60,699 bases of DNA from Pedobacter sp. UBA4863. Lineage in GTDB: Bacteria > Bacteroidota > Bacteroidia > Sphingobacteriales > Sphingobacteriaceae. Below are positions 33,096-41,928 of this stretch, piece after piece. Both the position numbers and the translations under genes were made by a program. The notes under the pieces were generated by a model that saw only the letters and a list, made by a program, of their open reading frames with translations, was not told the DNA's origin and did no database searches. The stretch spans positions 1 through 60,699 of the forward strand of contig NZ_DHDZ01000059.1 in NCBI RefSeq assembly GCF_002399615.1, given 5' to 3'. The number at the start of each line of letters is the position of its first letter. The stretch's first letter is position 1.

Positions 33096-33723
33096 ATACA
33101 TCCGCGAACCCGGAAATTTTATTACCCATTTCTTGCCTGCGGTGTTGGCATTGCCAGGCCTGTATTTACTGCTTCAAAAATCGACAACTATATTTGAAAC
33201 TACCGCTGCGCTGGTTTACGATGGTGGTATTTTACTGCTTTTTAGCGTAAGTGCCATTTATCATAGCGTGCCTAAAACAGCATATGGCATTAGGTTTTGG
33301 CAAAAATTTGATCATTGTTGTATCTATTTAATGATTGCAGGCTCATTTACGCCCACTGCACTAATTGTTTTTGATGGTTGGTTGCGTTGGTTGTTGTTTG
33401 GCTTGGTGTGGCTAATTGCAACTTTAGGCTGCCTGCTTAAAATTTTCAATAAGTTAAAAAAGGGCAAACTCTCTACCAGTCTGTACATTGCCATGGGCTG
33501 TTTAATTATTCCGTTTATGGCAAAGATGATTGAAACTGTACCAGCAATGGGCTTGTTTTGGTTGTTTTTGGGCGGCCTTTTCTATATTGGCGGTACTTAT
33601 TATTACGCAAAAGATAAGCCTTTACACAAATATTTGCATAGCCACGAGTTGTGGCATTTGTTTGTGAACTGTGGGGCTTTAGCTCATTTTTTATACAACT
33701 ACTTATACGTGTTTAAAGGGTGA
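33088..33723 (+). CDS. Hemolysin III/PAQR family membrane protein (TrhA-like)
   Basis: This 211-residue protein has seven predicted membrane helices. PAQR/hemolysin III motifs are SAIYH (helix 2 end), the KFDHCCIYLMIAGSFTP segment and the C-terminal HSHELWHLFVNCGA. The conserved Ser, His and Asp residues of the family form a putative zinc site, as in adiponectin receptors, which hydrolyse ceramide. Bacterial members affect membrane lipid balance. It overlaps rbfA by eight bases, so the two are coupled. Confidence 0.88.
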   Translation: MNKYIREPGNFITHFLPAVLALPGLYLLLQKSTTIFETTAALVYDGGILLLFSVSAIYHSVPKTAYGIRFWQKFDHCCIYLMIAGSFTPTALIVFDGWLRWLLFGLVWLIATLGCLLKIFNKLKKGKLSTSLYIAMGCLIIPFMAKMIETVPAMGLFWLFLGGLFYIGGTYYYAKDKPLHKYLHSHELWHLFVNCGALAHFLYNYLYVFKG

Positions 33724-33841
33724 TTTGGCCCTGAATAAGTTCTAAGGGGCTAATTTTGAGATGGAGCTGAATTGGTATAGGCGGGAAGCCTTAGGCTTTG
33801 GAAAGGTCTTTCTTAGATAGTAGCATTGCCTTAAGTTTAAT

Positions 33842-33886
33842 AAACCCGGTTGTAGCGAACACGAAGTAAAGCGTAAAACGGGGCTT
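33842..33886 (+). repeat. AAACCCG...CGGGGCT dispersed repeat, copy 2
   Basis: This shorter relative of 264-335 and 43936-44006 reads AAACCCGGTTGTAGCGAACA near its start and AAAACGGGGCT at its end. Confidence 0.5.
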
Positions 33887-33987
33887 TAGGATGATAGCAT
33901 TACTGTTAGTGCTTTTCTGAAAAAATTAATTGAGCAATAAAACCAATGCAAGTTTTATGCTTTGCTTAATAATTCGTAAATTTAGGT

Positions 33988-34641
33988 ATGAGCCGATTGA
34001 TGTTAATTTTCTTGATGACTTTGTCATTCCAACTAAACGCTCAACAACCTACCCTTAAAAATGGCCTGGAAGCGTTTGTGAAAGTAAGTACGATTTACCC
34101 CATATATGCCAAAGAAAACTGCATTGAGGGAAGTGTGGAGGTGGCGTTTAAAATAAATAAGAAAGGCGAGATTACCTACGCAGGAGTAACTAAAGGCATT
34201 GGTGCAGATTTAGATGACGAGGCACTGCGCTTAATTAAACTGACGAGTGGGAAGTGGACTGTGCCTGTTGGTTACGATACCACTTTCCTTATTCGTGCGC
34301 CGATGAAGTTTTCGTTAGAAGATTATGGTTGCGAAAAAATAAACCCGGCCAGTGTGGGCCTGGCCATAAAGCAGTACAATGATAACTTGGTTTCGCTTAA
34401 GAAGATTACTGATTTTTATAAAAACCTAGCACAAGGGGTAGCAAATGTGGTAGAAGAAGAGAAAATTGTTGCGTTGAAGGAAGAAATGGGAATTGACGAC
34501 GCTTACCTGACAAGAAAAATAGCTATTGCAGAGAGAAAAATTAGTCAGGGCGATTTGCAAAGCGCTTGCGAAGATCTTAAGTTTGTGAAATATATGGGCG
34601 CTACAAAAGCGGATAAGCTGCTTGCCAAATATTGTAACTAA
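33988..34641 (+). CDS. TonB C-terminal domain-like secreted protein
   Basis: This 217-residue protein has a signal peptide (about 1-18). A TonB C-terminal-like domain (about 30-110) shows IYPIYAKENCIEGSVEVAFKI and KGEITYAGVTKGI. The C-terminal region (about 115-217) is helical and unusual for TonB. There is no N-terminal transmembrane anchor or proline-rich linker, so it is not a classical energy transducer and may act in the periplasm. It is followed after two bases by a membrane-protein gene. A -7-like TAAATTTA precedes the start closely. Confidence 0.75.
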   Translation: MSRLMLIFLMTLSFQLNAQQPTLKNGLEAFVKVSTIYPIYAKENCIEGSVEVAFKINKKGEITYAGVTKGIGADLDDEALRLIKLTSGKWTVPVGYDTTFLIRAPMKFSLEDYGCEKINPASVGLAIKQYNDNLVSLKKITDFYKNLAQGVANVVEEEKIVALKEEMGIDDAYLTRKIAIAERKISQGDLQSACEDLKFVKYMGATKADKLLAKYCN

Positions 34642-34643
34642 AC

Positions 34644-35060
34644 ATGCGTGTACTTCTTCGTGTATTTTCTTTTCTAGATCTCATATCATTGGTTTTTATG
34701 GCGATGCAGCTGTGGGCTGTAGCAAAGCATTTTTCTCAATTTACGCTGCTTTCGGAGAAGATTCAAGGTCTGTTAATGTTTCCTATGTTTGTACTGGTGG
34801 CAATTGGGGCCTATGGTTTGTTCTTTCAAAAAAGATATGGCTTTATTAGCTACTACATTCAATTTCTTTTTAGGTTGTATTTGTGGGTTTTCTCTATAGG
34901 ATTTATCACTTTACTGCCAGAGGCTTTTAGTAATTACGATGATAATTGGTTCCCTATTTTATTGAAGGTTTGTTTTGCTGCCGAGTTTGTGCGGCTGTAC
35001 CTTACGGTTAAAGCACATTATAAATTAAGGCATAATCACGCTAATGGCGTTTGGGAGTAA
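34644..35060 (+). CDS. Four-helix membrane protein of unknown function
   Basis: This 138-residue protein has four hydrophobic segments and a basic tail (KAHYKLRHNHANG). It starts two bases after the TonB-like gene, so it is probably in the same operon. Its last 36 bases overlap the 3' end of the convergent lipid kinase gene. I recognise no family. Confidence 0.7.
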   Translation: MRVLLRVFSFLDLISLVFMAMQLWAVAKHFSQFTLLSEKIQGLLMFPMFVLVAIGAYGLFFQKRYGFISYYIQFLFRLYLWVFSIGFITLLPEAFSNYDDNWFPILLKVCFAAEFVRLYLTVKAHYKLRHNHANGVWE

Positions 35061-35903
35061 TTTAGCTTCTACTTTGTTGGTTTTGCCCAAATATTCGCCA
35101 TCTACCTGAAAATGTACTTTGTGTTTAGTGGTAATTTGCACTGCCGAGGCCTGGAAGCGTTCAATTTTTTTAGGGTTCCAAGGTAGCTTGCTGATCCATA
35201 TTTTTAGGATTTCCATTACGGCATATTCCTTGATTAAAATTATTTCAAAAACATTGTCGTTTAATTTGCCGTTTGGGTTTATTTTTAAACCTGTGCCGTA
35301 CTTGGTTGCATTGGCAATAACTACCATTGCTGCATCGGTTTTAATGTTGCGATTGTTTATTTTAAACTGTACCTCCATTTTTCGGTGGTTCCAAAAGGCA
35401 TGCCATGCAGATTTTGCGTAGGTTAACATCCCTCGGGTAGGTAATTCGTCGAATTTTTTAACGAGATAGGCGTTAAAGCCAATATCTGATAGGTGGATAC
35501 AAAGTTCGTTATTAACTAATGTAGCATGTATTTTTTGAGTGTGGCCTGTAATAACAAGTTCTAGTGCTTCTTCAATGTTTAACGGAATACCTAGTTCTTT
35601 AGCCATGCCATTGGCAGAGCCAGCCGGAATAATGCCGATGGGTGTTTCGGTATTTAACAGGCATTCGGCAACCAATTTTAAAGTGCCATCGCCGCCTACG
35701 GCAATAACTTTATCTGCTTTTGTTTTGTCGATTGCTTTTTTTACCTGTTCTACGGTGCATTTGCGGGGCAGTTCAAATAGCTCAATGGTTATTTCGCTTT
35801 TGCTGAAATAATTGATAATAAGCTGGCTAAGGCTTTCGTCTTTATTGCCAGAGCCTTGGTTTACTACAAATAGCAAACGTTGTTTATGGTTTTTATAGGT
35901 CAT
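35025..35903 (-). CDS. Diacylglycerol/lipid kinase family protein (YegS/BmrU-like)
   Basis: This 292-residue enzyme of the DAGK/NAD kinase fold phosphorylates a lipid. The N-terminal ATP site reads LLFVVNQGSGNKDE and AVGGDGTLKLVAECL (GGDGT motif, about 75-80), then GIIPAGSANGMAKELGIP. The C-terminal beta domain carries NGKLNDNVFEI and VDGEYLG. Bacterial relatives recycle diacylglycerol or phosphorylate phosphatidylglycerol. It diverges from the App1-like gene by 53 bases, which suggests joint phospholipid metabolism. Confidence 0.9.
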   Translation of the reverse strand: MTYKNHKQRLLFVVNQGSGNKDESLSQLIINYFSKSEITIELFELPRKCTVEQVKKAIDKTKADKVIAVGGDGTLKLVAECLLNTETPIGIIPAGSANGMAKELGIPLNIEEALELVITGHTQKIHATLVNNELCIHLSDIGFNAYLVKKFDELPTRGMLTYAKSAWHAFWNHRKMEVQFKINNRNIKTDAAMVVIANATKYGTGLKINPNGKLNDNVFEIILIKEYAVMEILKIWISKLPWNPKKIERFQASAVQITTKHKVHFQVDGEYLGKTNKVEAKLLPNAISVIMP

Positions 35904-35955
35904 CTAAATAATATGATATAAAACAACATTTGTGGTACTCTGTTTTAAATATTAG

Positions 35956-36933
35956 ATGTCGAAAAAAAGAGCTCAAGTAAAAATATATCATGGTTATGGC
36001 CACACCCATAATTTAGTGGTGTATGGGCATGTTTTTAAATATAGAGCTAAGGCAAAACAGCGCTATAAAAATGGTCTTTTTGTTAATTTGATGCACGTTT
36101 TTAAGCTTTTTGTGCTCAAACCCTATCCTTTTGCTAAGGTTCGGCTAAGTTTTAACGGACAACAGGTGATTACTAACGCGGCTTATGATGGTTTTTTTAA
36201 ATTTGAATGGGCAGCAGAGAAGAATGTGGGGGCTGGCTGGCATGAAGTAAATGTAACTGCCTTTAATGAAGAGGGTAAAGAAATAGCAACATCAAGCGGT
36301 AAGCTTTACATTCCGCACATTACGCAGTACGCTTTTATTTCTGATATTGATGATACGATGATGGTGTCGTACTCGAAAACCATTGCTAAAAGATTGAAAG
36401 AGCTATTATTAAAAAATCCAAGAACTCGAAAAACATTTCAATCTACGAGGGCTCATTACGAACTTTTGGCAAATGCACATACCACAGTTCAACAGCCCAA
36501 TCCGTTCTTCTACGTGTCTAGCAGTGAATGGAATTTGTACGATTATTTGGTAGAGACTTTTCGCTTTAACGGTTTTCCGGAAGGGACATTTTTGCTGAAT
36601 CAGTTAAAACGATGTAAAGATTTACTAAAAACAGGGAAAACAGGACACGAGGGAAAATTGATGCGCATTATGCGTATTATAGATGCGTTTCCGAACCAGA
36701 AGTTTGTTTTTTTTGGCGATAACTCACAGAAAGACACAGAAATTTATGCTAAAATTGCTCAAAAGTATGGTGAAAATGTAATTGCTATTTATATTCGAAA
36801 CGTAAGAAAATCTAAATTATTCGAAACACAAAAAATATTGAATAAATTAGAGGACAAAAACATTAGTACTTGTATTTTTGAACATAGTAAAGATGCCATT
36901 GCACACTCCAAAAAAATAGGTTTAATTAACTAG
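35956..36933 (+). CDS. App1 family protein, probable phosphatidate phosphatase
   Basis: This 325-residue HAD-fold protein has the App1/DUF2183 catalytic domain at about 130-290: FISDIDDTMM (DxDxT), FYVSSSEWNLYDYL and FGDNSQKDTEIY. The N-terminal 120 residues form a beta-rich segment typical of bacterial App1-like proteins. The yeast relative App1 dephosphorylates phosphatidate. It sits next to a divergent lipid kinase, so the pair may interconvert diacylglycerol and phosphatidate. It is followed by a META lipoprotein after seven bases. Confidence 0.88.
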   Translation: MSKKRAQVKIYHGYGHTHNLVVYGHVFKYRAKAKQRYKNGLFVNLMHVFKLFVLKPYPFAKVRLSFNGQQVITNAAYDGFFKFEWAAEKNVGAGWHEVNVTAFNEEGKEIATSSGKLYIPHITQYAFISDIDDTMMVSYSKTIAKRLKELLLKNPRTRKTFQSTRAHYELLANAHTTVQQPNPFFYVSSSEWNLYDYLVETFRFNGFPEGTFLLNQLKRCKDLLKTGKTGHEGKLMRIMRIIDAFPNQKFVFFGDNSQKDTEIYAKIAQKYGENVIAIYIRNVRKSKLFETQKILNKLEDKNISTCIFEHSKDAIAHSKKIGLIN

Positions 36934-36940
36934 AAATAAT

Positions 36941-37339
36941 ATGAAGAAAATTATGATGGCTTTGTTTGTAGTTTTTGCACTACAAGCCTGCACCAAAGAT
37001 TTAAAATTGATTACCCAAAAAGATACGAAATGGGAGCTTGGCGAATGGCCTGGGAAAGCCTTGCCAACCGCAGCAAAAGCAACGCTAAATATTACGGCCG
37101 GAAATAAAATTGGTGGCAAGTCTTTCTGTAATTCTTACGGAGGCAGTGCCGTAATTAATGGCAATGCCATACAGTTTAGCAAGATTTTTGGCACTAAAAT
37201 GTATTGCGAAGCGGTAGCCGATGCAGAAAATAGATATTATGCAGACCTAGAAAAAGTAACAGCTGGCAAAGTTTCGGGAAATAAGCTTTACTTGTACCAA
37301 AACGAAACGTTATTGATGGTTTTTGTGAAAACGGAATAA
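36941..37339 (+). CDS. META domain lipoprotein
   Basis: This 132-residue protein has a lipoprotein signal ending LQAC (C17). The META/HslJ-like beta domain shows DTKWELGEWPG, GKSFCNSYGGSA and GTKMYCEAVADAENRY, the typical internal pattern with two matched cysteines. It is membrane-anchored and its role is unknown; E. coli HslJ is linked to heat and antibiotic response. It is part of a tight plus-strand run with the App1-like gene and aat. Confidence 0.85.
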   Translation: MKKIMMALFVVFALQACTKDLKLITQKDTKWELGEWPGKALPTAAKATLNITAGNKIGGKSFCNSYGGSAVINGNAIQFSKIFGTKMYCEAVADAENRYYADLEKVTAGKVSGNKLYLYQNETLLMVFVKTE

Positions 37340-37345
37340 CCTTCC

Positions 37346-37981
37346 ATGGTTTTCAGTTTACCTGTTGATGAAATTGTATTTCCAGACCATGCGTTAGCCA
37401 ATGAAGATGGCTTGCTTGCCATTGGTGGCGATTTAAGTGCCGAAAGATTAATTCTGGCTTATCATAACGGTATTTTTCCGTGGTTTAGCGAAAACGATCC
37501 TATTTGTTGGTATTCGCCACATGAGCGGTGCGTAATTTATCCCGATAGGATTAAGGTGAGCAAAAGCATGAAGCAAACTTTGAAAAATGGCAGCTTTAAA
37601 GTAACGGTTAATCTAGCTTTTGAAAAGGTGATTGCCAATTGTGCCAAAATACCTCGTAAAGACCAGCCTGGCACTTGGATTACCAAAGAAATGCAAGAAG
37701 CTTACCTCAATTTACATAGATTAGGTTGGGCGCACAGCGTGGAAGTTTGGCAAAACGACCATTTGGTGGGCGGACTTTATGGTATAGCCGTTGGCAATGT
37801 ATTTTGCGGAGAAAGTATGTTCAGCTTGGTAAGTAATGCCTCAAAAACAGCCCTAATTTTCCTTTGCCAACAAACAAATTTCGAATTGATAGATTGCCAG
37901 TTGCCTAACGACCATTTACTAAGTTTAGGTGCCGAAATGATAGACAGGAAAACGTATATGAAATTTTTTAATAACCAATAA
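37346..37981 (+). CDS. aat: Leucyl/phenylalanyl-tRNA--protein transferase
   Basis: Aat attaches Leu or Phe from charged tRNA to proteins with N-terminal Lys or Arg, marking them for ClpAP degradation. This copy has 211 residues. Motifs include GLLAIGGDLSAERLILAY, GIFPWF, WYSPHERCVI, HRLGWAHSVEVW and VFCGESMFS. It is six bases after the META gene. Confidence 0.94.
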   Translation: MVFSLPVDEIVFPDHALANEDGLLAIGGDLSAERLILAYHNGIFPWFSENDPICWYSPHERCVIYPDRIKVSKSMKQTLKNGSFKVTVNLAFEKVIANCAKIPRKDQPGTWITKEMQEAYLNLHRLGWAHSVEVWQNDHLVGGLYGIAVGNVFCGESMFSLVSNASKTALIFLCQQTNFELIDCQLPNDHLLSLGAEMIDRKTYMKFFNNQ

Positions 37982-38048
37982 TCAAATTACAATATCCAAA
38001 CTCCAAGACTCATCTGCGAAATAGGCAGTTACTTTCAAAATGCTTTTC

Positions 38049-38085
38049 TCTATCCTTTGGGGAGAGATGCCGAAGGCAGAGAGGG
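38049..38085. repeat. GGGGAGAGATGCCGAAGGCAGAGAGG repeat at the end of the TlpA-like gene
   Basis: The plus strand reads CCTTTGGGGAGAGATGCCGA and then AGGCAGAGAGGG, with internal TGCCgaaGGCA pairing. On the minus strand it encodes PSLPSASLPKG and the stop of the TlpA-like protein. The proline- and serine-rich tail is not expected for thioredoxins. Confidence 0.6.
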
Positions 38086-38655
38086 ATTTCTCAGCTTCTC
38101 TATAAAGGCTACAAATTTCTTGCTGTTGTAATTTGCTGCTCCCTCGTGTTTAAAAGATAAACGCCCTTGCTTATCGAAAACTACCGTAGTAGGTAACGAG
38201 CCTGCAAAAAGCTGCTCTGGAACGCTGCTGGCCATTTGATATACGGGCATGGTATATTCTCGAGATTTCATATAGCCCGTTGCCTTTTCAAAATTGTTGT
38301 CGGCGTCTAGCATAATAAAAACCACATCGGCATTGTTCTTATGCTGTTCGTACAATTTATTAATCGATGGCATTTCTGCTAAGCAAGGCGGGCACCAGGT
38401 AGCCCAAAAGTTAACGAAAACTACTTTGCCTTTTAATTCGTTTAGGGTTACTGTTTTCCCGTTTTGGTCTTTAAACCTTAAATCTAGCGATGGGCTGGTT
38501 GCCACTTTTTCCGTTTCTACGTTAGGATTGAATAAGCCTATTTTCATTAGGCCTTGCAGTAATAAAGCTTTGGCCGATGGAACGAAGAGTAGCAATGCCA
38601 AAATAGCTATAAAAATACCGTTTGAAATATACTTTTTGATGTCCTTTTTCTCCAT
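38050..38655 (-). CDS. TlpA-like membrane-anchored thioredoxin
   Basis: This 201-residue protein has an N-terminal membrane helix (about 12-35). The thioredoxin domain (about 55-185) shows the redox motif WCPPC (C88, C91) in VNFWATWCPPC and the cis-proline in SLPTTVVFD. It probably reduces or isomerises disulfides in the periplasm, as in cytochrome c maturation. The last ten residues come from a dispersed repeat and look added. It starts two bases after the M28 peptidase stop, so the two are co-transcribed. Confidence 0.88.
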   Translation of the reverse strand: MEKKDIKKYISNGIFIAILALLLFVPSAKALLLQGLMKIGLFNPNVETEKVATSPSLDLRFKDQNGKTVTLNELKGKVVFVNFWATWCPPCLAEMPSINKLYEQHKNNADVVFIMLDADNNFEKATGYMKSREYTMPVYQMASSVPEQLFAGSLPTTVVFDKQGRLSFKHEGAANYNSKKFVAFIEKLRNPSLPSASLPKG

Positions 38656-38657
38656 TT

Positions 38658-39572
38658 CTAATTACTTAACGCTAGCAAAGTTAGGTAAATGCCATCAATA
38701 ACTTTTGCCATTCTATTAATATCTAGCGTTTCTAGCTTATCTGTCTTTTTATGATAATTTTTATTCCTATAAAATGAGGTGTCGGTAATCATTAGTGCGC
38801 TGTAACCAAAATTCCAATAGTTTAAATGATCCGAAAAATCAATTCCGGGCAATGCTTTTGGACCAGTAAACTTTTTTGTGCTGATTGTTCTGGTTTTTTT
38901 AAAGTTATTGCTAAACTGTCGGGCAAATTTTCCTTTACTAAACTTATTTACCAAGGTAATATAGTTGCCTTTGCTGCCGTAAAACCAAGATAAAATGCCA
39001 AGCGGATATTCTTGGCTTTTCTTTTCGTCTTTAAAGTAGCCAATCATTTCTACCGATAACATTCCAAAAACGTTTGTTTGGTGTTCTGCTAAGTATTTGG
39101 CATGAACGTAGCTCCCCATGTGTTCGGTTCTAAAATAGGGCGGTTCTTCTAAGGTGTAGGCAACCAAATCAATCCTTTTATTTAGTTTTTTCTCTTTTAA
39201 TTGTCGAGCTAGCTCTAGCAGGCCAACTACACCGCTTGCATTGTCGTCTGCTCCTTCTTGGTTACCACAAACATCATAATGGGCGCCCACAATTATACGT
39301 TGTTGGTTTGCTGTACCAAAAGAACAAATTACGTTTTTGTACATCTTGCCATCTACTTCGTACTCTTGAAAAGAAACACTATCGCTATATTTCAGGAAAT
39401 CGGTTTTGATATAATCTGCAATGGCGTTTAGTTGTGTTAGGTTTTGGTGGTTTCGATAAGCAGGTGTTTTGGTAATGTTCTTGAGATGATTTTTTAAGAT
39501 AATGGTATCGGTGTTAGCTTGGCTATGATAACTCCATAGTAGGAGAATAATACTAAATAGAAACCTTGTCAT
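38658..39572 (-). CDS. Secreted M28 family peptidase
   Basis: This 304-residue zinc aminopeptidase-type protein has a signal peptide at about 1-19 from the chosen start (MTRFLFSIILLL...HSQA). Metal and catalytic residues are H98 and D100 in GAHYD, D109/D110 in GADDNASG, glutamates in TLEEPPY, EMIGY and a late DFSDHLNYW. The ORF opens at 39689, but the extra 39 residues would put a second hydrophobic stretch before the signal, so 39572 is preferred. TlpA-like lies two bases downstream. Confidence 0.85.
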   Translation of the reverse strand: MTRFLFSIILLLWSYHSQANTDTIILKNHLKNITKTPAYRNHQNLTQLNAIADYIKTDFLKYSDSVSFQEYEVDGKMYKNVICSFGTANQQRIIVGAHYDVCGNQEGADDNASGVVGLLELARQLKEKKLNKRIDLVAYTLEEPPYFRTEHMGSYVHAKYLAEHQTNVFGMLSVEMIGYFKDEKKSQEYPLGILSWFYGSKGNYITLVNKFSKGKFARQFSNNFKKTRTISTKKFTGPKALPGIDFSDHLNYWNFGYSALMITDTSFYRNKNYHKKTDKLETLDINRMAKVIDGIYLTLLALSN

Positions 39573-39725
39573 ATAACCGAATTTACCTTGGCTTAAATGC
39601 TTGTTAGCTAAAGGTAATAATAAAGCACAAAAAACGCCAATGCAATAGAAGAAACCTTGTTGCTTAGACAATTTGCGGTTTCTCGACATTGCATTGGCGA
39701 TGGAGTATTTTGCTTTTAAGAGACG

Positions 39726-40430
39726 TTAGTTGTTGCTGTGTACAAATATTTTAGAAGAAAAACCTGTATCGCCAGTGTTAGCTTTAAGGCCTTTGGCGTA
39801 AATGGTGTAAATTTTTCCTTCTTCAATTTTTTGGGTAACAGTTGTTTCGGTAGTGCCATTAGTAGCGTCTTTTATGTTAAACGTTACGCTTTGTGCGGCA
39901 TCAATAGGTTCAAAATCGCTATGTTCCTTAAACGCTTTGCCAGTAACTAAATCTGTTGCAGCACCATCTATATTTAGATTTAAAGTACCGCCGTCTGGGC
40001 TTAAGTTTACGAAGCGAATTTTTGCTTTTCCGGTAGCTGGTTTCTCTAAATTATCTTCAAGCATTACAAGTTCGATATCTTCTAAAGTATTTGCTACAAA
40101 AAGCGAATAACCTATTTGTGGTTTAAGTACGTGTTGTAGGCTCTTTAACGAAGTGAGGCTTCCTTTTTTAGTTACATTGAAGGTTCTATTTCCCGAATAG
40201 GCACTTAAATAGCCAATTTTATCACCAAACTCGAAATCGAAATTCTGATTAGTTCTAGAATTATCTACATACACGTCTAACAATTCGGTAGTAGGAGATG
40301 CTTGGATAACGTTTAGTCCAGATACTTGAATTGGTTCATAATTATTGTCCATTTTAGAACAAGAAACTAAACCTAACGAAAGCACTAACGCCGTAGCGAT
40401 GGCTTTATACTTTAACGAAAATTTCATCAT
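39726..40430 (-). CDS. DUF4397 domain lipoprotein
   Basis: This 234-residue protein has a lipoprotein signal ending LVSC (C24). Two immunoglobulin-like DUF4397 repeats follow (about 36-130 and 131-230), with ELLDVYVDNSRTNQ, NTLEDIELVML, KIRFVNLSPDGGTLNLNIDG and KIYTIYAKGLK. It is surface-anchored. The function of the domain is unknown. It is a single-gene unit. Confidence 0.88.
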   Translation of the reverse strand: MMKFSLKYKAIATALVLSLGLVSCSKMDNNYEPIQVSGLNVIQASPTTELLDVYVDNSRTNQNFDFEFGDKIGYLSAYSGNRTFNVTKKGSLTSLKSLQHVLKPQIGYSLFVANTLEDIELVMLEDNLEKPATGKAKIRFVNLSPDGGTLNLNIDGAATDLVTGKAFKEHSDFEPIDAAQSVTFNIKDATNGTTETTVTQKIEEGKIYTIYAKGLKANTGDTGFSSKIFVHSNN

Positions 40431-40542
40431 GATATAAAATAATTAAAATAACATGGCTTTTGCCATTAACTCATACCTCTAATACGAACGCTATTACAAA
40501 AACGCTACAATCTTAGTAATGTTTTTTGTTTGCCGCTGATTT

Positions 40543-41772
40543 TTAAGTGGTTGTTTTTGCCTTTCTAAGTTCGATGACCGTAATTTCTGGCCAAATGCCT
40601 ACTCTTCCAGAAAAGCCGATGAAACCAAAGCCTCTATTTACGTTCAAAAACCTGTTGTTTTCTTTTTTAACGCCAGCCCAATGCTTATAGCGGAACTGAA
40701 CGGGGCTCCATTTTAAGCCAAAAGCTTCTATTCCAAATTGCATTCCGTGTGTATGGCCAGCCAAGGTTAGCTGTATTTTCGAAGCATGTTTTTTTACCTG
40801 TGCTTCCCAATGTGTAGGATCGTGAGATAGTAGGATTTTAAAATCATCTTTTGTTGTTCCCCGAAGGGCTTTTTCTAAATCTCCACGTTCGCCAAAACCC
40901 AAGCCCCAATTTTCTACGCCAGCTAAGGTAATTTTCTGATCGTCTTTTTTAATCTCTACGTGTTCATCGAGTAACAACCTAAAGCCAATTTGGGCATGAT
41001 ATTTCTTTAGCTGTTCTAAATTCTCTCTTTTTGCAGCGTTATTTGGCCAAGCGGTATAATCGCCATAGTCATGGTTGCCCAATACAGAAAACTGACCAAA
41101 TGGGGCTTTAATTTGCGAAAAATGGTTGAGGTAAGGTTTTATTTCTTCGGCCTTATTGTTTACCAAATCGCCGGTAAATACAAACAAATCTGCCTGTTGG
41201 CGATTAATTAAATTGATGCCTTTTTGTACCGCCTTAGGATTCTTTAAACTACCGGCATGTACATCAGAAATCTGCACTACTTTAAAGCCGTCGAATACGT
41301 GTGGCAAGTCATCAAAATGTAGCGTATGTTTAATAACCCTATAAGCATATTTGCCTTTAAAAATTCCATAGATAAAAGCTAAGATGATTAACAGGCTTAA
41401 TAGCATTCCTAAATATATAGCGTTTAATGGTCTTTCGGCATAACTAAAATTTCCTTTAGCAAGGTAGTTAATGCTTGCTGTAGCCAATCTATAAATGTCT
41501 GTTAGTAATGCTGTTAATATTAAAACAAGTAAAGAAACAAAGTAAACCAGCAGGGTGTGTGCGCTAATTTTAAACATGGTATTAAACCCATCTACACTAA
41601 GCCGAACTACGCTAAACGAGAACACGCCTAGCAGTGAGATTGGAAAAGCCCATAGCCAAGGTAATACTGGCGCAGCAATAATGGGCGCCAATACATTTAA
41701 GGCGTAACCATTAATGGATAGAAATACCAATGCAAATATTAGTATTGGCACAAATGGAATTTTTCTTCTCAT
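40543..41772 (-). CDS. Membrane-anchored metallophosphoesterase
   Basis: This 409-residue protein has about four N-terminal membrane helices (about 8-145). The calcineurin-like phosphoesterase domain (about 165-400) shows QISDVHAGS (D, H), TGDLVNN, LGNHDYG, LLSHDP and AGHTHGMQF, which are all five metal-binding motifs. It resembles YkuE- and UDP-2,3-diacylglucosamine-pyrophosphatase-like enzymes. The substrate is unknown. htpG is upstream but a strong terminator separates them. Confidence 0.9.
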   Translation of the reverse strand: MRRKIPFVPILIFALVFLSINGYALNVLAPIIAAPVLPWLWAFPISLLGVFSFSVVRLSVDGFNTMFKISAHTLLVYFVSLLVLILTALLTDIYRLATASINYLAKGNFSYAERPLNAIYLGMLLSLLIILAFIYGIFKGKYAYRVIKHTLHFDDLPHVFDGFKVVQISDVHAGSLKNPKAVQKGINLINRQQADLFVFTGDLVNNKAEEIKPYLNHFSQIKAPFGQFSVLGNHDYGDYTAWPNNAAKRENLEQLKKYHAQIGFRLLLDEHVEIKKDDQKITLAGVENWGLGFGERGDLEKALRGTTKDDFKILLSHDPTHWEAQVKKHASKIQLTLAGHTHGMQFGIEAFGLKWSPVQFRYKHWAGVKKENNRFLNVNRGFGFIGFSGRVGIWPEITVIELRKAKTTT

Positions 41773-41838
41773 GTTTTTAATTTTTAAACCCCTTTAAGGC
41801 ACCTTAGTTGTTGGATGAAAGAAATTAACCCTAAACAT

Positions 41839-41877
41839 AAAACCGCCATTGTTTTATAAATTTACAATGGCGGTTTT
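41839..41877. terminator. Strong intrinsic terminator after htpG
   Basis: AAAACCGCCATTGT and ACAATGGCGGTTTT form a perfect 14-bp stem with an 11-base loop, with A and T runs on both sides. It ends htpG on the minus strand. Confidence 0.85.
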
Positions 41878-41928
41878 AATAAAATTCCCTTTTGGATTTG
41901 CTCCCACGTATATTGGAGCAATTTAGGG

